From the NCBI GenBank assembly GCA_028716725.1, contig JAQUPG010000013.1, forward strand, positions 1 to 46,078: a DNA stretch of 46,078 bases. The letters run 5' to 3'. A model generated the notes under the pieces. That model worked only from the letters and a program-made list of their open reading frames with translations. It had not been told where the DNA came from and made no database searches. The position numbers and the translations under genes were made by a program. Positions 15,367 to 23,248 of the stretch are shown here, in pieces (position 1 is the first letter of the stretch; each line of letters begins with the position of its first letter). Source of the DNA: Patescibacteria group bacterium. Its GTDB lineage: Bacteria; Patescibacteriota; Patescibacteriia; Patescibacteriales; JAQTRU01.

Positions 15367-16305
15367 ATGGAAAAGAAAAGCAAATTAACTATTTTAGTCC
15401 CGGCTTATAACGTCGCCAAAATTTTAAAGCGCTGCCTTAAATCAGCTGATTGGGCGGACGAGATTTTAGTGGTTGATTCTTTCAGCCAGGACGGGACAGT
15501 AGCGATCGCCCGGGAAATGGGAGCGAGAGTTATCCGGCATGAATATATTTACAGCGCCAAACAAAAAAACTGGGCGATTCCCCAGGCGAAAAATAAGTGG
15601 ATTTTATTATTGGATAGCGACGAAGTTATAACCGCTAGCTTGCGGGAGGAAATTGTAAAACTCTTGGCGAGCAAAGATCTAGATAACTATGACGGTTTCG
15701 GCATTCCCCGGCCCCATTATTTTTTAGGCCGCTTCTTGCGCTGGGGCGGGCGTTATCCTCTTTATAATATCCGGCTTTTTAAAAAATCCTGCCGTTATGA
15801 AGACCGGGATGTCCACGCCCATATAATCCTGCCCAAGAATAAGGTTAAGAATTTAACCGGCGATATTCTCCATTACAGTGATCCGACTTTAAGCCATTTT
15901 TTTGAAAAGTTTAACCGCTATACCACTTATCAGGCCAACTATATGATGAAATTTGCCGAAAGAAAGAATAAAATAGAATGGAAAAAATTTTTTACTTATT
16001 ATATTTATACCAAGTCGGTCATAAAAGATTATTGGTATTTTCTGCCCCTGACTCCGGTTTTGCGCTTTATTTATATGTATTTATTCCGGTTCGGGTTTTT
16101 AGACGGCCGGCACGGGTTTTTAATAGCGGTTCTTTATTCTTTCCAGGATTATGTTTCTAAAACCAAGTATCTGGAATTAAGGGGCCGGAAACCGGCTTTT
16201 AGGTTCCTGATGCAGAATTTTGTAAAAAGTTTGGTGGCGAGGAACGGCCGGCAGCCGAAGATTATTGACCGGCTAGAGATTATAGGAAATGAAAAAATTA
16301 GATAA
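15367..16305 (+). CDS. Family 2 glycosyltransferase (WaaE/KdtX type)
   Basis: 312 residues. A GT-A fold is shown by LTILVPAYNVAKILKRCLKS at the start, DEILVVDSFSQDGT and the metal-binding DSD in ILLLDSDEVI. The middle (RWGGRYPLYNIRLFKKSC, then HAHI) matches WaaE/KdtX-like transferases that add glucose or heptose-type sugars to lipid-linked glycans. The C-terminal part is hydrophobic and aromatic, suggesting membrane association. It lies 6 nt downstream of the wzz-like gene, so they are co-transcribed. It probably extends the surface polysaccharide; donor and acceptor are unknown. Confidence 0.85.
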   Translation: MEKKSKLTILVPAYNVAKILKRCLKSADWADEILVVDSFSQDGTVAIAREMGARVIRHEYIYSAKQKNWAIPQAKNKWILLLDSDEVITASLREEIVKLLASKDLDNYDGFGIPRPHYFLGRFLRWGGRYPLYNIRLFKKSCRYEDRDVHAHIILPKNKVKNLTGDILHYSDPTLSHFFEKFNRYTTYQANYMMKFAERKNKIEWKKFFTYYIYTKSVIKDYWYFLPLTPVLRFIYMYLFRFGFLDGRHGFLIAVLYSFQDYVSKTKYLELRGRKPAFRFLMQNFVKSLVARNGRQPKIIDRLEIIGNEKIR

Positions 16306-16317
16306 TTAGAATAAAAG

Positions 16318-16349
16318 ATAAGGGCAGTAAATAGGGCCCTTATTTTTTT
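16318..16349. terminator. Convergent bidirectional terminator
   Basis: ATAAGGGC / GCCCTTAT with a T-run, between two convergent genes. It overlaps the stop codon of the wzy-like gene. Confidence 0.8.
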
Positions 16350-17743
16350 AAACTAAAGAGACTGCCTAAGACGGCCCAGACTATAATCTGCGTGGCGATT
16401 TCCCGGGAAACGGATTCAAAAAAGCTGGCCAGAATTAAAGACAGGAGCAGGGCCAGGACACCAAAAGCCAAAGTTTTAAAATTTATTTCTATCTCTTGGC
16501 CGAAGGCATTTATTTTTATATTCCCATCAGGCAGGGAAAGGAAAGTCCGGCCGGCATAGTAGATAGCGCCGATCGTGTAGCTTAAGAAGAAGACGGCGCC
16601 GAGAAAGCCAAGTTCAAGGCCGTAAAGAAAAAAATCGCTGTGGGGCAAGGAAGTGCCGCCGCGCCAATTTTTTGCGTTTTCAATTACCATTTCCGAAGTC
16701 CCGATGCCATGGCCGAAAATCGGTTTTTTCATAATCTCTTCCCAGGAAACCCGCCAGATATTTTTTCTGGCTATCCAGGAATTAAAAAAAGAACTGGCAA
16801 ACGTTTCCGTAACCCGCGACCTGATGCTTTCGAAGATTGCTAAAATGAAAAAGGCCAGAGGCGCTAAGACCGCCAGGAAAATTAAAAGGTAGCGGGCGAG
16901 AACCGTAAAAATGAGAAGAAATAAAACAAGGCAGGCCCAGGAGACGCGGGAGTAAGTCAAAATAAGAATAACGGCCATGGCGGCCGCGAAGAGAAAAAGA
17001 AAAAAATTATTTTTTAAACCCTTGTTTTTTTTGGCGAGAAAATAAGAAAAGGTGAGGCCGAGGATGATAAATAGGTATAAGCCGAATAAATTGGGGTGGA
17101 CAAAGGGGCCGGTGATCCTAGCTAGGCTTGAATCCGGCTCAAAGAAATACGCGCCCGTAGCAATTTGCCAAACGGCGATCGCCAGAGGCGCGAGGGCGGA
17201 AATGAGAGAGGCCAGAATTATCTTTATCAGGCCCTGATGGTTAGAAAAATAACTATAGGTTATAATATAAATAGCCAGAGGAGCCAAGGAGTAAACCAGG
17301 CCGGACAAGGAAGCGCTTAGATTTTCCGACCAGGCCATTGAAATAATAAGAAAAATCGAGTATAATAGCAGGATAAATTTTAAAGGCAGAGTTTTGACTT
17401 TCGGCCATTGCCAGAAGACAGCCATTATGCCGAGGAGTATCAGAAAAGAGCAGATGATCGCCGTAAGGTTAATGGGCAGATTATAATACTTCAGGGAAGG
17501 AAAATATTTGGCAACATCCAGTTTAAAGTTGTTTAGTTTTAAAAATGTCGGCAAAGCTATAATCAAGAGTATAATTAATTTTTCCAGGCTGAAAAAGCCG
17601 ACGACCAGCAAAATTATAAAAAATAAAGAAGCAACAACAAAAAACCAGTCGTTTTGCCAATCCAGGCCGGGAAGGGCCAAAAACAGAAAAAATACAGACA
17701 GTAGCAGCAAAGAGAAGAAAAATATTTTTATTTTTTTTTCCAT
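16340..17743 (-). CDS. Wzy-type O-antigen polymerase/ligase
   Basis: 467 residues with about 11-12 hydrophobic helices. The large extracellular loop carries the conserved PIFGHGIGTSEM and SLPHSDFFLYGLELGFLG stretches, and TYSRVSW lies before it, as in the Wzy_C/O-antigen ligase family. It would polymerise or transfer lipid-linked glycan units on the outer membrane face. It is encoded opposite to wzz and the two transferases. No flippase or priming transferase is in the window. The upstream region is filled with CCCCGTTAGAAAT repeats. Confidence 0.85.
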   Translation of the reverse strand: MEKKIKIFFFSLLLLSVFFLFLALPGLDWQNDWFFVVASLFFIILLVVGFFSLEKLIILLIIALPTFLKLNNFKLDVAKYFPSLKYYNLPINLTAIICSFLILLGIMAVFWQWPKVKTLPLKFILLLYSIFLIISMAWSENLSASLSGLVYSLAPLAIYIITYSYFSNHQGLIKIILASLISALAPLAIAVWQIATGAYFFEPDSSLARITGPFVHPNLFGLYLFIILGLTFSYFLAKKNKGLKNNFFLFLFAAAMAVILILTYSRVSWACLVLFLLIFTVLARYLLIFLAVLAPLAFFILAIFESIRSRVTETFASSFFNSWIARKNIWRVSWEEIMKKPIFGHGIGTSEMVIENAKNWRGGTSLPHSDFFLYGLELGFLGAVFFLSYTIGAIYYAGRTFLSLPDGNIKINAFGQEIEINFKTLAFGVLALLLSLILASFFESVSREIATQIIVWAVLGSLFSLKK

Positions 17744-17769
17744 GAGAGCTAACTTTTAAAATTTACGTG

Positions 17770-17975
17770 CCCCGTTAGAAATAAATTTCTAATGGGAAAA
17801 AAATATTTAAAAACAGGTTGAAATATTATTATGAACCCCGTTAGAAATTTTACCAGAAATAAACGGGTAAAAAATAAAGTATTAAAAAATCAATTAGCAT
17901 ATTATTATGAAGAAAGAAAGTAACAAGATTTCTAACGGGGTGAACGAAAAAAGTAATAAAATTTCTAACATGGTG
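17770..17975. repeat. CCCCGTTAGAAAT repeat cluster
   Basis: Copies at 17770-17782/17783-17796 (hairpin), 17835-17848, 17927-17941 and 17961-17975 (last two inverted: ATTTCTAACGGGGT, ATTTCTAACATGGTG). The 14-nt arms 17835-17848 and 17928-17941 are perfect inverse complements. The last copy contains the probable start codon of the following glycosyltransferase gene. Confidence 0.8.
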
Positions 17976-18974
17976 AAAAAAATATTTATAATCTGGGGCC
18001 GGGAAGCGGAGCTTAGCCGCTATTTAGCCGAAGGTTTAGGCGCCGAATTAAAGCAGGTTTATATAAAAAAATGGGGGAAAGTAAAATTGCCGGCTTTAAT
18101 CCGCTACGGCCTTCAGGGCTTTAAAACTTTATTTATTTTAGCCGCCCAAAAGCCGGAAACGGTGATTGTCCAAAATCCGCCGATTTTTGCCGCTTTAGTT
18201 TGCTATTTTTATTGTACTATAGCCGGAGCGAAATTAGCAATAGATTCGCACACGGCGGCCTTCCTGGACAGAAAGTGGATTTTTTTCCATTGGCTTTTTA
18301 AATTTGCTGCTAAACGGGCTGTTTTAAATACCTGCCATAATTTTAAAAATCTGGCTGTCTTAAAAAAATGGGGGATTAAAGAAGCGATGGTAATCCAGTT
18401 TTATAATCCGGTTTATAAAGAAGAAGAATTAAGGCAAGAGATGAAGGATAAAGAAATTTCAGAATTGGTAAAAAAATCCCGGCTGCCGATTATGATGGTT
18501 AACCGCTTCGCGGGTGACGACGACTGGCCGACGGTTTTAGCTGCGGCCGCTTTATTGCCGGAAGCCAATTTTTTTATTACTGGCAATCCGCCCTCTTCTT
18601 TGAAAGAAAAATTGCCGGCTAACGTCTGCCTTACCGGTTATTTGCCGCATGGAGAATTTATGAAGCTAATGTGGCGTTGCCGGCTTATCCTCGCTTTTAC
18701 CTTAAGGCCAGATACGGTCCTTTGGTCAGTCAGGGAAATTATGGCTTTAGCTAAGCCGTTTATTACGACCGACTCCGAAATTTTAAGGCATTATTTCGGC
18801 GAGGTGGCTTTATTTACAAAATCCGACCCGGGGCAGTTAAAAGAAAGAATTCTTTCGGCCCTGAAGGAAGAAGGCCGGATTAAAGAAAAAATAAAAATTT
18901 TTTTAGAAAAAGATAAGGAAAGGTGGAAAAAAGAAATTTCTCTTGCTAATAAAATTTTAAATAATAAAAAGTAA
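17970..18974 (+). CDS. GT-B fold glycosyltransferase (GT4-like)
   Basis: 334 residues from ATG 17970. The frame stays open upstream to an ATG at 17907, but those 21 residues are just the translated repeat (SNKISN twice), so the shorter start is preferred. The protein has an N-terminal Rossmann-like domain (KKIFIIWGREAELSRYLAEG, ETVIVQNPPIFAALV, LAIDSHTAAF). The C-terminal donor-binding half has NFFITGNPPSSLKEKLPANV, LTGYLPHGEFMKLMWRCRLI and a conserved glutamate region near VREIMALAKPFI. It is probably a sugar transferase in surface glycan assembly. The start codon itself lies in a repeat. Confidence 0.75.
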   Translation: MVKKIFIIWGREAELSRYLAEGLGAELKQVYIKKWGKVKLPALIRYGLQGFKTLFILAAQKPETVIVQNPPIFAALVCYFYCTIAGAKLAIDSHTAAFLDRKWIFFHWLFKFAAKRAVLNTCHNFKNLAVLKKWGIKEAMVIQFYNPVYKEEELRQEMKDKEISELVKKSRLPIMMVNRFAGDDDWPTVLAAAALLPEANFFITGNPPSSLKEKLPANVCLTGYLPHGEFMKLMWRCRLILAFTLRPDTVLWSVREIMALAKPFITTDSEILRHYFGEVALFTKSDPGQLKERILSALKEEGRIKEKIKIFLEKDKERWKKEISLANKILNNKK

Positions 18975-19023
18975 GGGTAAGCCGTCTTTTTTCGTAAAGA
19001 GGCGGGCTGACCAGGGGAAACCT

Positions 19024-19239
19024 ATGATTATTTTAAAAGAGTACCTTTTTACTTTTGGCTGGGCTTTAGTCGGCTCTTTGTCTATGGCGATTGCTTTAGC
19101 CATTATGCTTCGGGTATTTAGTTGGCTGACGCCGATTAACGAATGGGAAGAAATAAAAAAAGGCAATGTCGGGGTAGCGATTGTTATCGCTTCGGTTATT
19201 ATCAGCGCGGCGATTGTTATCGGCAATACGATTATCTAA
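19024..19239 (+). CDS. DUF350-family small membrane protein
   Basis: 71 residues with two membrane helices (about 9-31 and 46-70) and the signature NEWEEIKKGNVGVAIVIASV followed by IISAAIVIG. This matches a single DUF350 unit; family members often carry two or more units. The function is unknown. AGGGGA lies just upstream. It sits between the glycosyltransferase and the GH5 gene, 35 nt before the latter, so a shared transcript is likely. Confidence 0.8.
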   Translation: MIILKEYLFTFGWALVGSLSMAIALAIMLRVFSWLTPINEWEEIKKGNVGVAIVIASVIISAAIVIGNTII

Positions 19240-19274
19240 AGATTGTTTAGGTTAAGGAGGCAAGATTAATAAAT

Positions 19275-20741
19275 ATGAAAAAAATAATATTAATTTTGCT
19301 ATTTGTAATAATATTACTTTTAGGCTTGGTTTTTATCGCCCAAGAGGCGCAGGCCGGCCTTTTGGATTTTTTTTATAAGACTAAAGAAAAATTAACTATT
19401 TCCGGCAACCAATTGTTTTTCGCCGGAGGGCCGATAACTTTAAGAGGCGTGGCCGTCGGCGACCCCTATTCGCGGCAAACTACCTATAGAAGGACAACCA
19501 GCGATTACATAACAATAAGCAAAGACTGGCGGGCCAATGTTGTCCGCTTGTCAATCCACCCCAGTTACCAGAAAGAAGAAAAAAGGGTTAAAAAAATCCT
19601 GGCGGATGAAGTGGCCGCCGCCCGGGAAAATAATTTATTTGTCATTATAGACTACCACGTCATCGGCTTTCCTAACGGCTGGTATAAGTCCTGGCCGGAA
19701 GGAGAGGCCCAAGGTTATTCTTACGACAGCAGCTTTAAGGTCGCTATGGATTTCTGGAAATCTATAGCCGTCGAGTACCGCGACGACCAGGGAGTGATTT
19801 TTGAATTGTGGAATGAGCCGGCGGACCAAAAGACGAGGGCCTGGGAAGACATAAAGCCTTATTGGGAGCGCCTTTATGGTTTAATCAGGAGCCAGGGCGC
19901 AGCCAATATAATTATTGCTCCGGGCGTATATTGGACTTATGATTTAAGGGGAATAAAAGATGACCCTCTGCCCGGGGAAAATATCGGTTATGCCTGGCAT
20001 AATTATCCTTTCTCCGGCCAATATTTAAAATGGTCGCAGGCTCTGGATAATTTAAATAAATATTATCCGGTTTTTGTGACGGAATGGGGATTTAGCGCCG
20101 ATCCGGCTAAAAGGCATTATGCTAAGTTAGAAGATTACGGCACGCCTTTTAAAAAATATTTAATTGACGAGGGCTTGAATTTTACCGCCTGGTGCTGGCA
20201 TAATCCCTGGGATCCGAGAATGTTTGAAAGTAACTGGGTGGATTTAACCCCTTATGGAAAATTTGTGAAAGATTTTCTTCTTGGCGTTGAAGCGAGTGAA
20301 GAATTCAGCGAAGAAATAAATAATTTCATAAAAAACGGGGCTGATGACAATTCCCGCCGCCTGGGGGAGGGGGAGAGGCGGGCCGTGGTTTATTCTTTTA
20401 AAATGGCTTTCTCCCGCAATCCGGAAACGAGCCAGGATTTTTCTGATATTATAAAAATTGTTAACGGCCGCTGGCCGTCGCAGAAAAGCCAGGTAGCCGA
20501 GAATCAGGCTAAAAATAATTTTAAAAAAATATATAGGCGCGAGGCGGACATGGGTAATAAGAATGACGAGGCGGCGATAACGGTTATGGCTTACGGCCTG
20601 CGCCAAAGGGCGGAGAACAGGAATCTTGATAGCGAGAAGCAGGGGATAAAAATTTTTAAAAATATTTTTGGCCGGCTGCCGCAGACGACCGAGGACTGGA
20701 ATATTATGCAGGCCATAACTTATTCCGGGGCGAAGAGGTAA
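19275..20741 (+). CDS. Secreted GH5-family glycoside hydrolase
   Basis: 488 residues. A signal peptide (1-27, EAQA at the cut) precedes a TIM-barrel domain (about 40-340) of the cellulase family GH5. LRGVAVGDP is at the start, VVRLSIHP and VIIDYHVIG follow, the acid/base is in ELWNEP (E181), and the nucleophile is in VTEWGF (E270). Both catalytic glutamates are kept. The last 140 residues form a charged helical domain with two similar stretches (AFSRNPETSQDFSDIIKIVN and IFGRLPQTTEDWNIMQAITY), perhaps a repeat that binds glycan or wall. It would cleave beta-glucan or mannan-type chains outside the cell, and sits at the end of the polysaccharide cluster. Confidence 0.85.
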   Translation: MKKIILILLFVIILLLGLVFIAQEAQAGLLDFFYKTKEKLTISGNQLFFAGGPITLRGVAVGDPYSRQTTYRRTTSDYITISKDWRANVVRLSIHPSYQKEEKRVKKILADEVAAARENNLFVIIDYHVIGFPNGWYKSWPEGEAQGYSYDSSFKVAMDFWKSIAVEYRDDQGVIFELWNEPADQKTRAWEDIKPYWERLYGLIRSQGAANIIIAPGVYWTYDLRGIKDDPLPGENIGYAWHNYPFSGQYLKWSQALDNLNKYYPVFVTEWGFSADPAKRHYAKLEDYGTPFKKYLIDEGLNFTAWCWHNPWDPRMFESNWVDLTPYGKFVKDFLLGVEASEEFSEEINNFIKNGADDNSRRLGEGERRAVVYSFKMAFSRNPETSQDFSDIIKIVNGRWPSQKSQVAENQAKNNFKKIYRREADMGNKNDEAAITVMAYGLRQRAENRNLDSEKQGIKIFKNIFGRLPQTTEDWNIMQAITYSGAKR

Positions 20742-20747
20742 AAGTCA

Positions 20748-20777
20748 AATCCCCCAGCCCCCTTTATCAAGGGGGTG
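20748..20777. repeat. CCCCC/GGGGG palindromic repeat
   Basis: CCCCCTTTATCAAGGGGG with CCCCCAGC before it, directly after the GH5 gene. It is similar in style to the blocks at 32758-32826. Confidence 0.55.
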
Positions 20778-20787
20778 GAAAAAGATA

Positions 20788-20825
20788 AAAAAAGACCGGA
20801 GAGGGAAATCCTTCTCCGGTTTTTG
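20788..20825. terminator. Bidirectional terminator
   Basis: ACCGGAGA / TCTCCGGT hairpin flanked by A-run and TTTTTG, between convergent genes. Confidence 0.85.
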
Positions 20826-20838
20826 TAATATGAAATAA

Positions 20839-21678
20839 TCATTTCTTGGCTGAAGCCGCCGCAGCTAAAGCCCGTTTCAAGACTTTGCTGTCGGTTTGGC
20901 CGTTGCGGCATTGGTCTAAAGCGAAGAGATACATCTCTATCGCTTTTTTGGTTTGCGGCCCCAGAATGCCGTCAACCATAATTTCCAGGCCGCAGATTTT
21001 TGTCCCGTCGGCTCGGGCATCAGCCTGGAATTCCCAGACTGCCAGATAGCAGAAATAACCGAGCCGGTTCAGTTTCACTTCCCAGTACTTGTCATACGGC
21101 TTTGGCCCGGTAGCCGGTTTTGCTGTCGGCTGGATTAAGATTACGGATTTTTTGGCCGGAGGAGAGATTTTAGCAACCGGGGAGGGCGATGTGTAAATAA
21201 TCTCCGTGGTAGCCGTTATTTCCGCTGGTTCTGTCAAGGCATGGCCGTCTCCGTCCATGAGCCAATAACCAAAACTATCCCATTTCCCGCTTGGCTCACG
21301 GTTGGGCACTAACCTCGAGACATAGCTCTTCATTTCTTCGGTTACTATGTCTTCGGTAGCGCCATTGTATAGCATAATTTGCCGGCGCCAGTTATAGCCG
21401 TCAAAAGCCAATTTGCCGGCGTAAGACGGTGTTGGTTTGCTGGAGTCACCCATCCTCACGTAGTCAATGGGCCGGTTGCTGGCAATGGCCCCCTTGCTGA
21501 TCGTAGTCGCTACCGGGGCCTGATCAGTCTTCAGCTTTGTTTTCGGCGCCTGTTTTCCGGCAGAAGTAGTGGCCTTCTCCTGATTGATTCTTTTAGCCAC
21601 GAGAGGTCCGCCGCAGGCCGAGATGAACATGGCCGCAACAAGAATAATAACTGCCGGAATGAACTTCAGATTTTTCAT
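20839..21678 (-). CDS. Lipoprotein with peptidoglycan-binding-like C-terminal domain
   Basis: 279 residues. The lipobox I-S-A-C (Cys about 22) follows a signal peptide. A Thr/Lys/Pro-rich linker leads to a middle domain (about 70-150) and a second Pro-rich linker. The C-terminal region (about 195-279) has GLEIMVDGILGPQTKKAIEM, matching the PG_binding_1 helix-turn motif 'VDGIFGPxTxxAI'. It probably attaches to the cell wall while anchored in the membrane. AAGGAG lies 7 nt upstream of ATG and a clear promoter precedes it, divergent from the next gene. Confidence 0.75.
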   Translation of the reverse strand: MKNLKFIPAVIILVAAMFISACGGPLVAKRINQEKATTSAGKQAPKTKLKTDQAPVATTISKGAIASNRPIDYVRMGDSSKPTPSYAGKLAFDGYNWRRQIMLYNGATEDIVTEEMKSYVSRLVPNREPSGKWDSFGYWLMDGDGHALTEPAEITATTEIIYTSPSPVAKISPPAKKSVILIQPTAKPATGPKPYDKYWEVKLNRLGYFCYLAVWEFQADARADGTKICGLEIMVDGILGPQTKKAIEMYLFALDQCRNGQTDSKVLKRALAAAASAKK

Positions 21679-21775
21679 GGTCTTACTCCTTCTTTAAACG
21701 GTGTGTTGTTTGTTGTCTGATCTATATCTAGGAAGGTCTATTTTTTGATTTTGGTAAAGAACGGGTTAATGCTTA

Positions 21776-21804
21776 AAATTAGCATGGCCTTCTTTATTTG
21801 TCAA
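21776..21804 (-). promoter_or_regulatory. Promoter of the peptidoglycan-binding lipoprotein gene
   Basis: On the minus strand TTGACA (21804-21799), 17-nt spacer, TAATTT (21781-21776). It lies back to back with the plus-strand promoter at 21813. Confidence 0.7.
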
Positions 21805-21812
21805 GAATCCCC

Positions 21813-21841
21813 TTGACTTATTTTGCCTTTTTTGTTAATAT
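21813..21841 (+). promoter_or_regulatory. Promoter of the secreted propeller gene
   Basis: TTGACT (21813-21818), 17-nt spacer, TAATAT (21836-21841). The divergent pair leaves only 8 nt between the two -35 boxes. Confidence 0.7.
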
Positions 21842-21888
21842 AAAACATCTTAAATATAAAGAGAAAAAAGGGGAATTTTTACGAACAT

Positions 21889-23190
21889 ATGAATAAGAGA
21901 GGAGTTTTTATAATTTTGTCAGTTTTGATTATTTTTGCCGCCGGCGGATTATTCATTCCGAAAAGCCTTGCCCAAACAGAAAAAGAGTATAGGCAGGGGG
22001 AAATGTTTAGTATTGGAGATAAGAATTATCTGGCCGCGAGCAACGGGGCTTTTGTCGAAATATTGGAAATCACCTCGGCCAATAAGCTAATCAAGATAAG
22101 CGAAATTTACGGGCTGGAAAGCGTTAATGATTTATTTGCCTGGCAGGAAAACGCCAAAACTTTTTTAGCGGTTTTAACCGGGCAATATTTAGTTAAATAT
22201 AACATCAGCGATCCGCTTTTCCCCCGCCTTGAAGTCAAGCGCGACCTTTACCAGTGGCGCGGCAAAGGCAAGTATAAGATTGGTTATATGAAATCTTTGG
22301 CTGGCAGCGGTTCGTATCTTTTTACAGGCGGCAATGGCGGCGTAAGAACTTTTTCTAAAGATACGCTGACGGTCCTTGATAACAAAATTTATACTCTGGA
22401 GCCGAGCTACGGCCTCGTAGCCAAAGGAAATATTTTAGCAATTATTATTAAGGATAAGGGTTTTTATGAAAAAGGATTAATTTTTAATATAGCCAGCGGC
22501 AGCTTAAGCGGCGAATATAGCTTAAGCAATAAAGAAAATGTCCAGAGACAGCCGGACATTGATTCAGCTGGCAATGTTTATTTTCCTTCGGACAATAGCC
22601 TAATGAAGATAGGCATAAATTATAAGATTGCGAGTGAGTATTATAATCCGGTTAAGCCGGGCCTTAATTATAGTTATAGCGCCAGGGTTTTGGGGGACAA
22701 AGTTCTTTATGCCAATGGTTTCGGCCTGACTAAATTAGGCGAGAACTTAATAAAGGATAAGTTTTTCTTTTCCGCTCCGACTAATCTCTACGGCCCTAAT
22801 TCCTGGGCCGCCGGGATAGCTATAGGCCAGGACGGCCGGGCAGCGGTTTTAAATAAATCTTCAATTCTGCTTTTAAACAAAGAATTAAATCTTTTGGACC
22901 AATATATATACGAACCTTTAGCGGACGAGCCGGAGGAAACGGATTTAAGAATAGTTTTGGGAAAGTATTGGGCGGCGGCCGGAGAAAGTTTAAATATAAA
23001 AATATTCGGCTTTTGGCCGAACGAAACGGTTACGGTAAGTCTGGGAAGCAGCGAGCAGGCGGTTAAAGTTAATAATTATGGCGCCGCTTCTATAACAATA
23101 GCGGCTCCCGCGGAGAAGGGGGTGGCGCTTATTTCCGCTAACGGCCAGGATTCAAAATTAAATTACCAGACCAGTTTTATTATAAAGTAG
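21889..23190 (+). CDS. Secreted beta-propeller-like protein with Ig-like tail
   Basis: 433 residues. A signal peptide (1-29, SLAQT at the cut) is followed by repetitive beta-rich sequence (about 38-340) in which short blades recur (KNYLAASNGAFVEILEI, KTFLAVLTGQYLVKYNI, GSYLFTGGNGGVRTFSK). This suggests a WD40/LVIVD-like propeller. A C-terminal domain (about 350-433) with AAGESLNIKIFGFWPNETVT looks Ig-like. The role is unknown; such proteins bind partners or ligands at the surface. No SD precedes ATG, unlike the next gene. Confidence 0.65.
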   Translation: MNKRGVFIILSVLIIFAAGGLFIPKSLAQTEKEYRQGEMFSIGDKNYLAASNGAFVEILEITSANKLIKISEIYGLESVNDLFAWQENAKTFLAVLTGQYLVKYNISDPLFPRLEVKRDLYQWRGKGKYKIGYMKSLAGSGSYLFTGGNGGVRTFSKDTLTVLDNKIYTLEPSYGLVAKGNILAIIIKDKGFYEKGLIFNIASGSLSGEYSLSNKENVQRQPDIDSAGNVYFPSDNSLMKIGINYKIASEYYNPVKPGLNYSYSARVLGDKVLYANGFGLTKLGENLIKDKFFFSAPTNLYGPNSWAAGIAIGQDGRAAVLNKSSILLLNKELNLLDQYIYEPLADEPEETDLRIVLGKYWAAAGESLNIKIFGFWPNETVTVSLGSSEQAVKVNNYGAASITIAAPAEKGVALISANGQDSKLNYQTSFIIK

Positions 23191-23248
23191 ATAATTCCAA
23201 AGGAGGAAGTTGATCCTTTAAAACTAAACAAGGAAATGGAGGCAAGCA

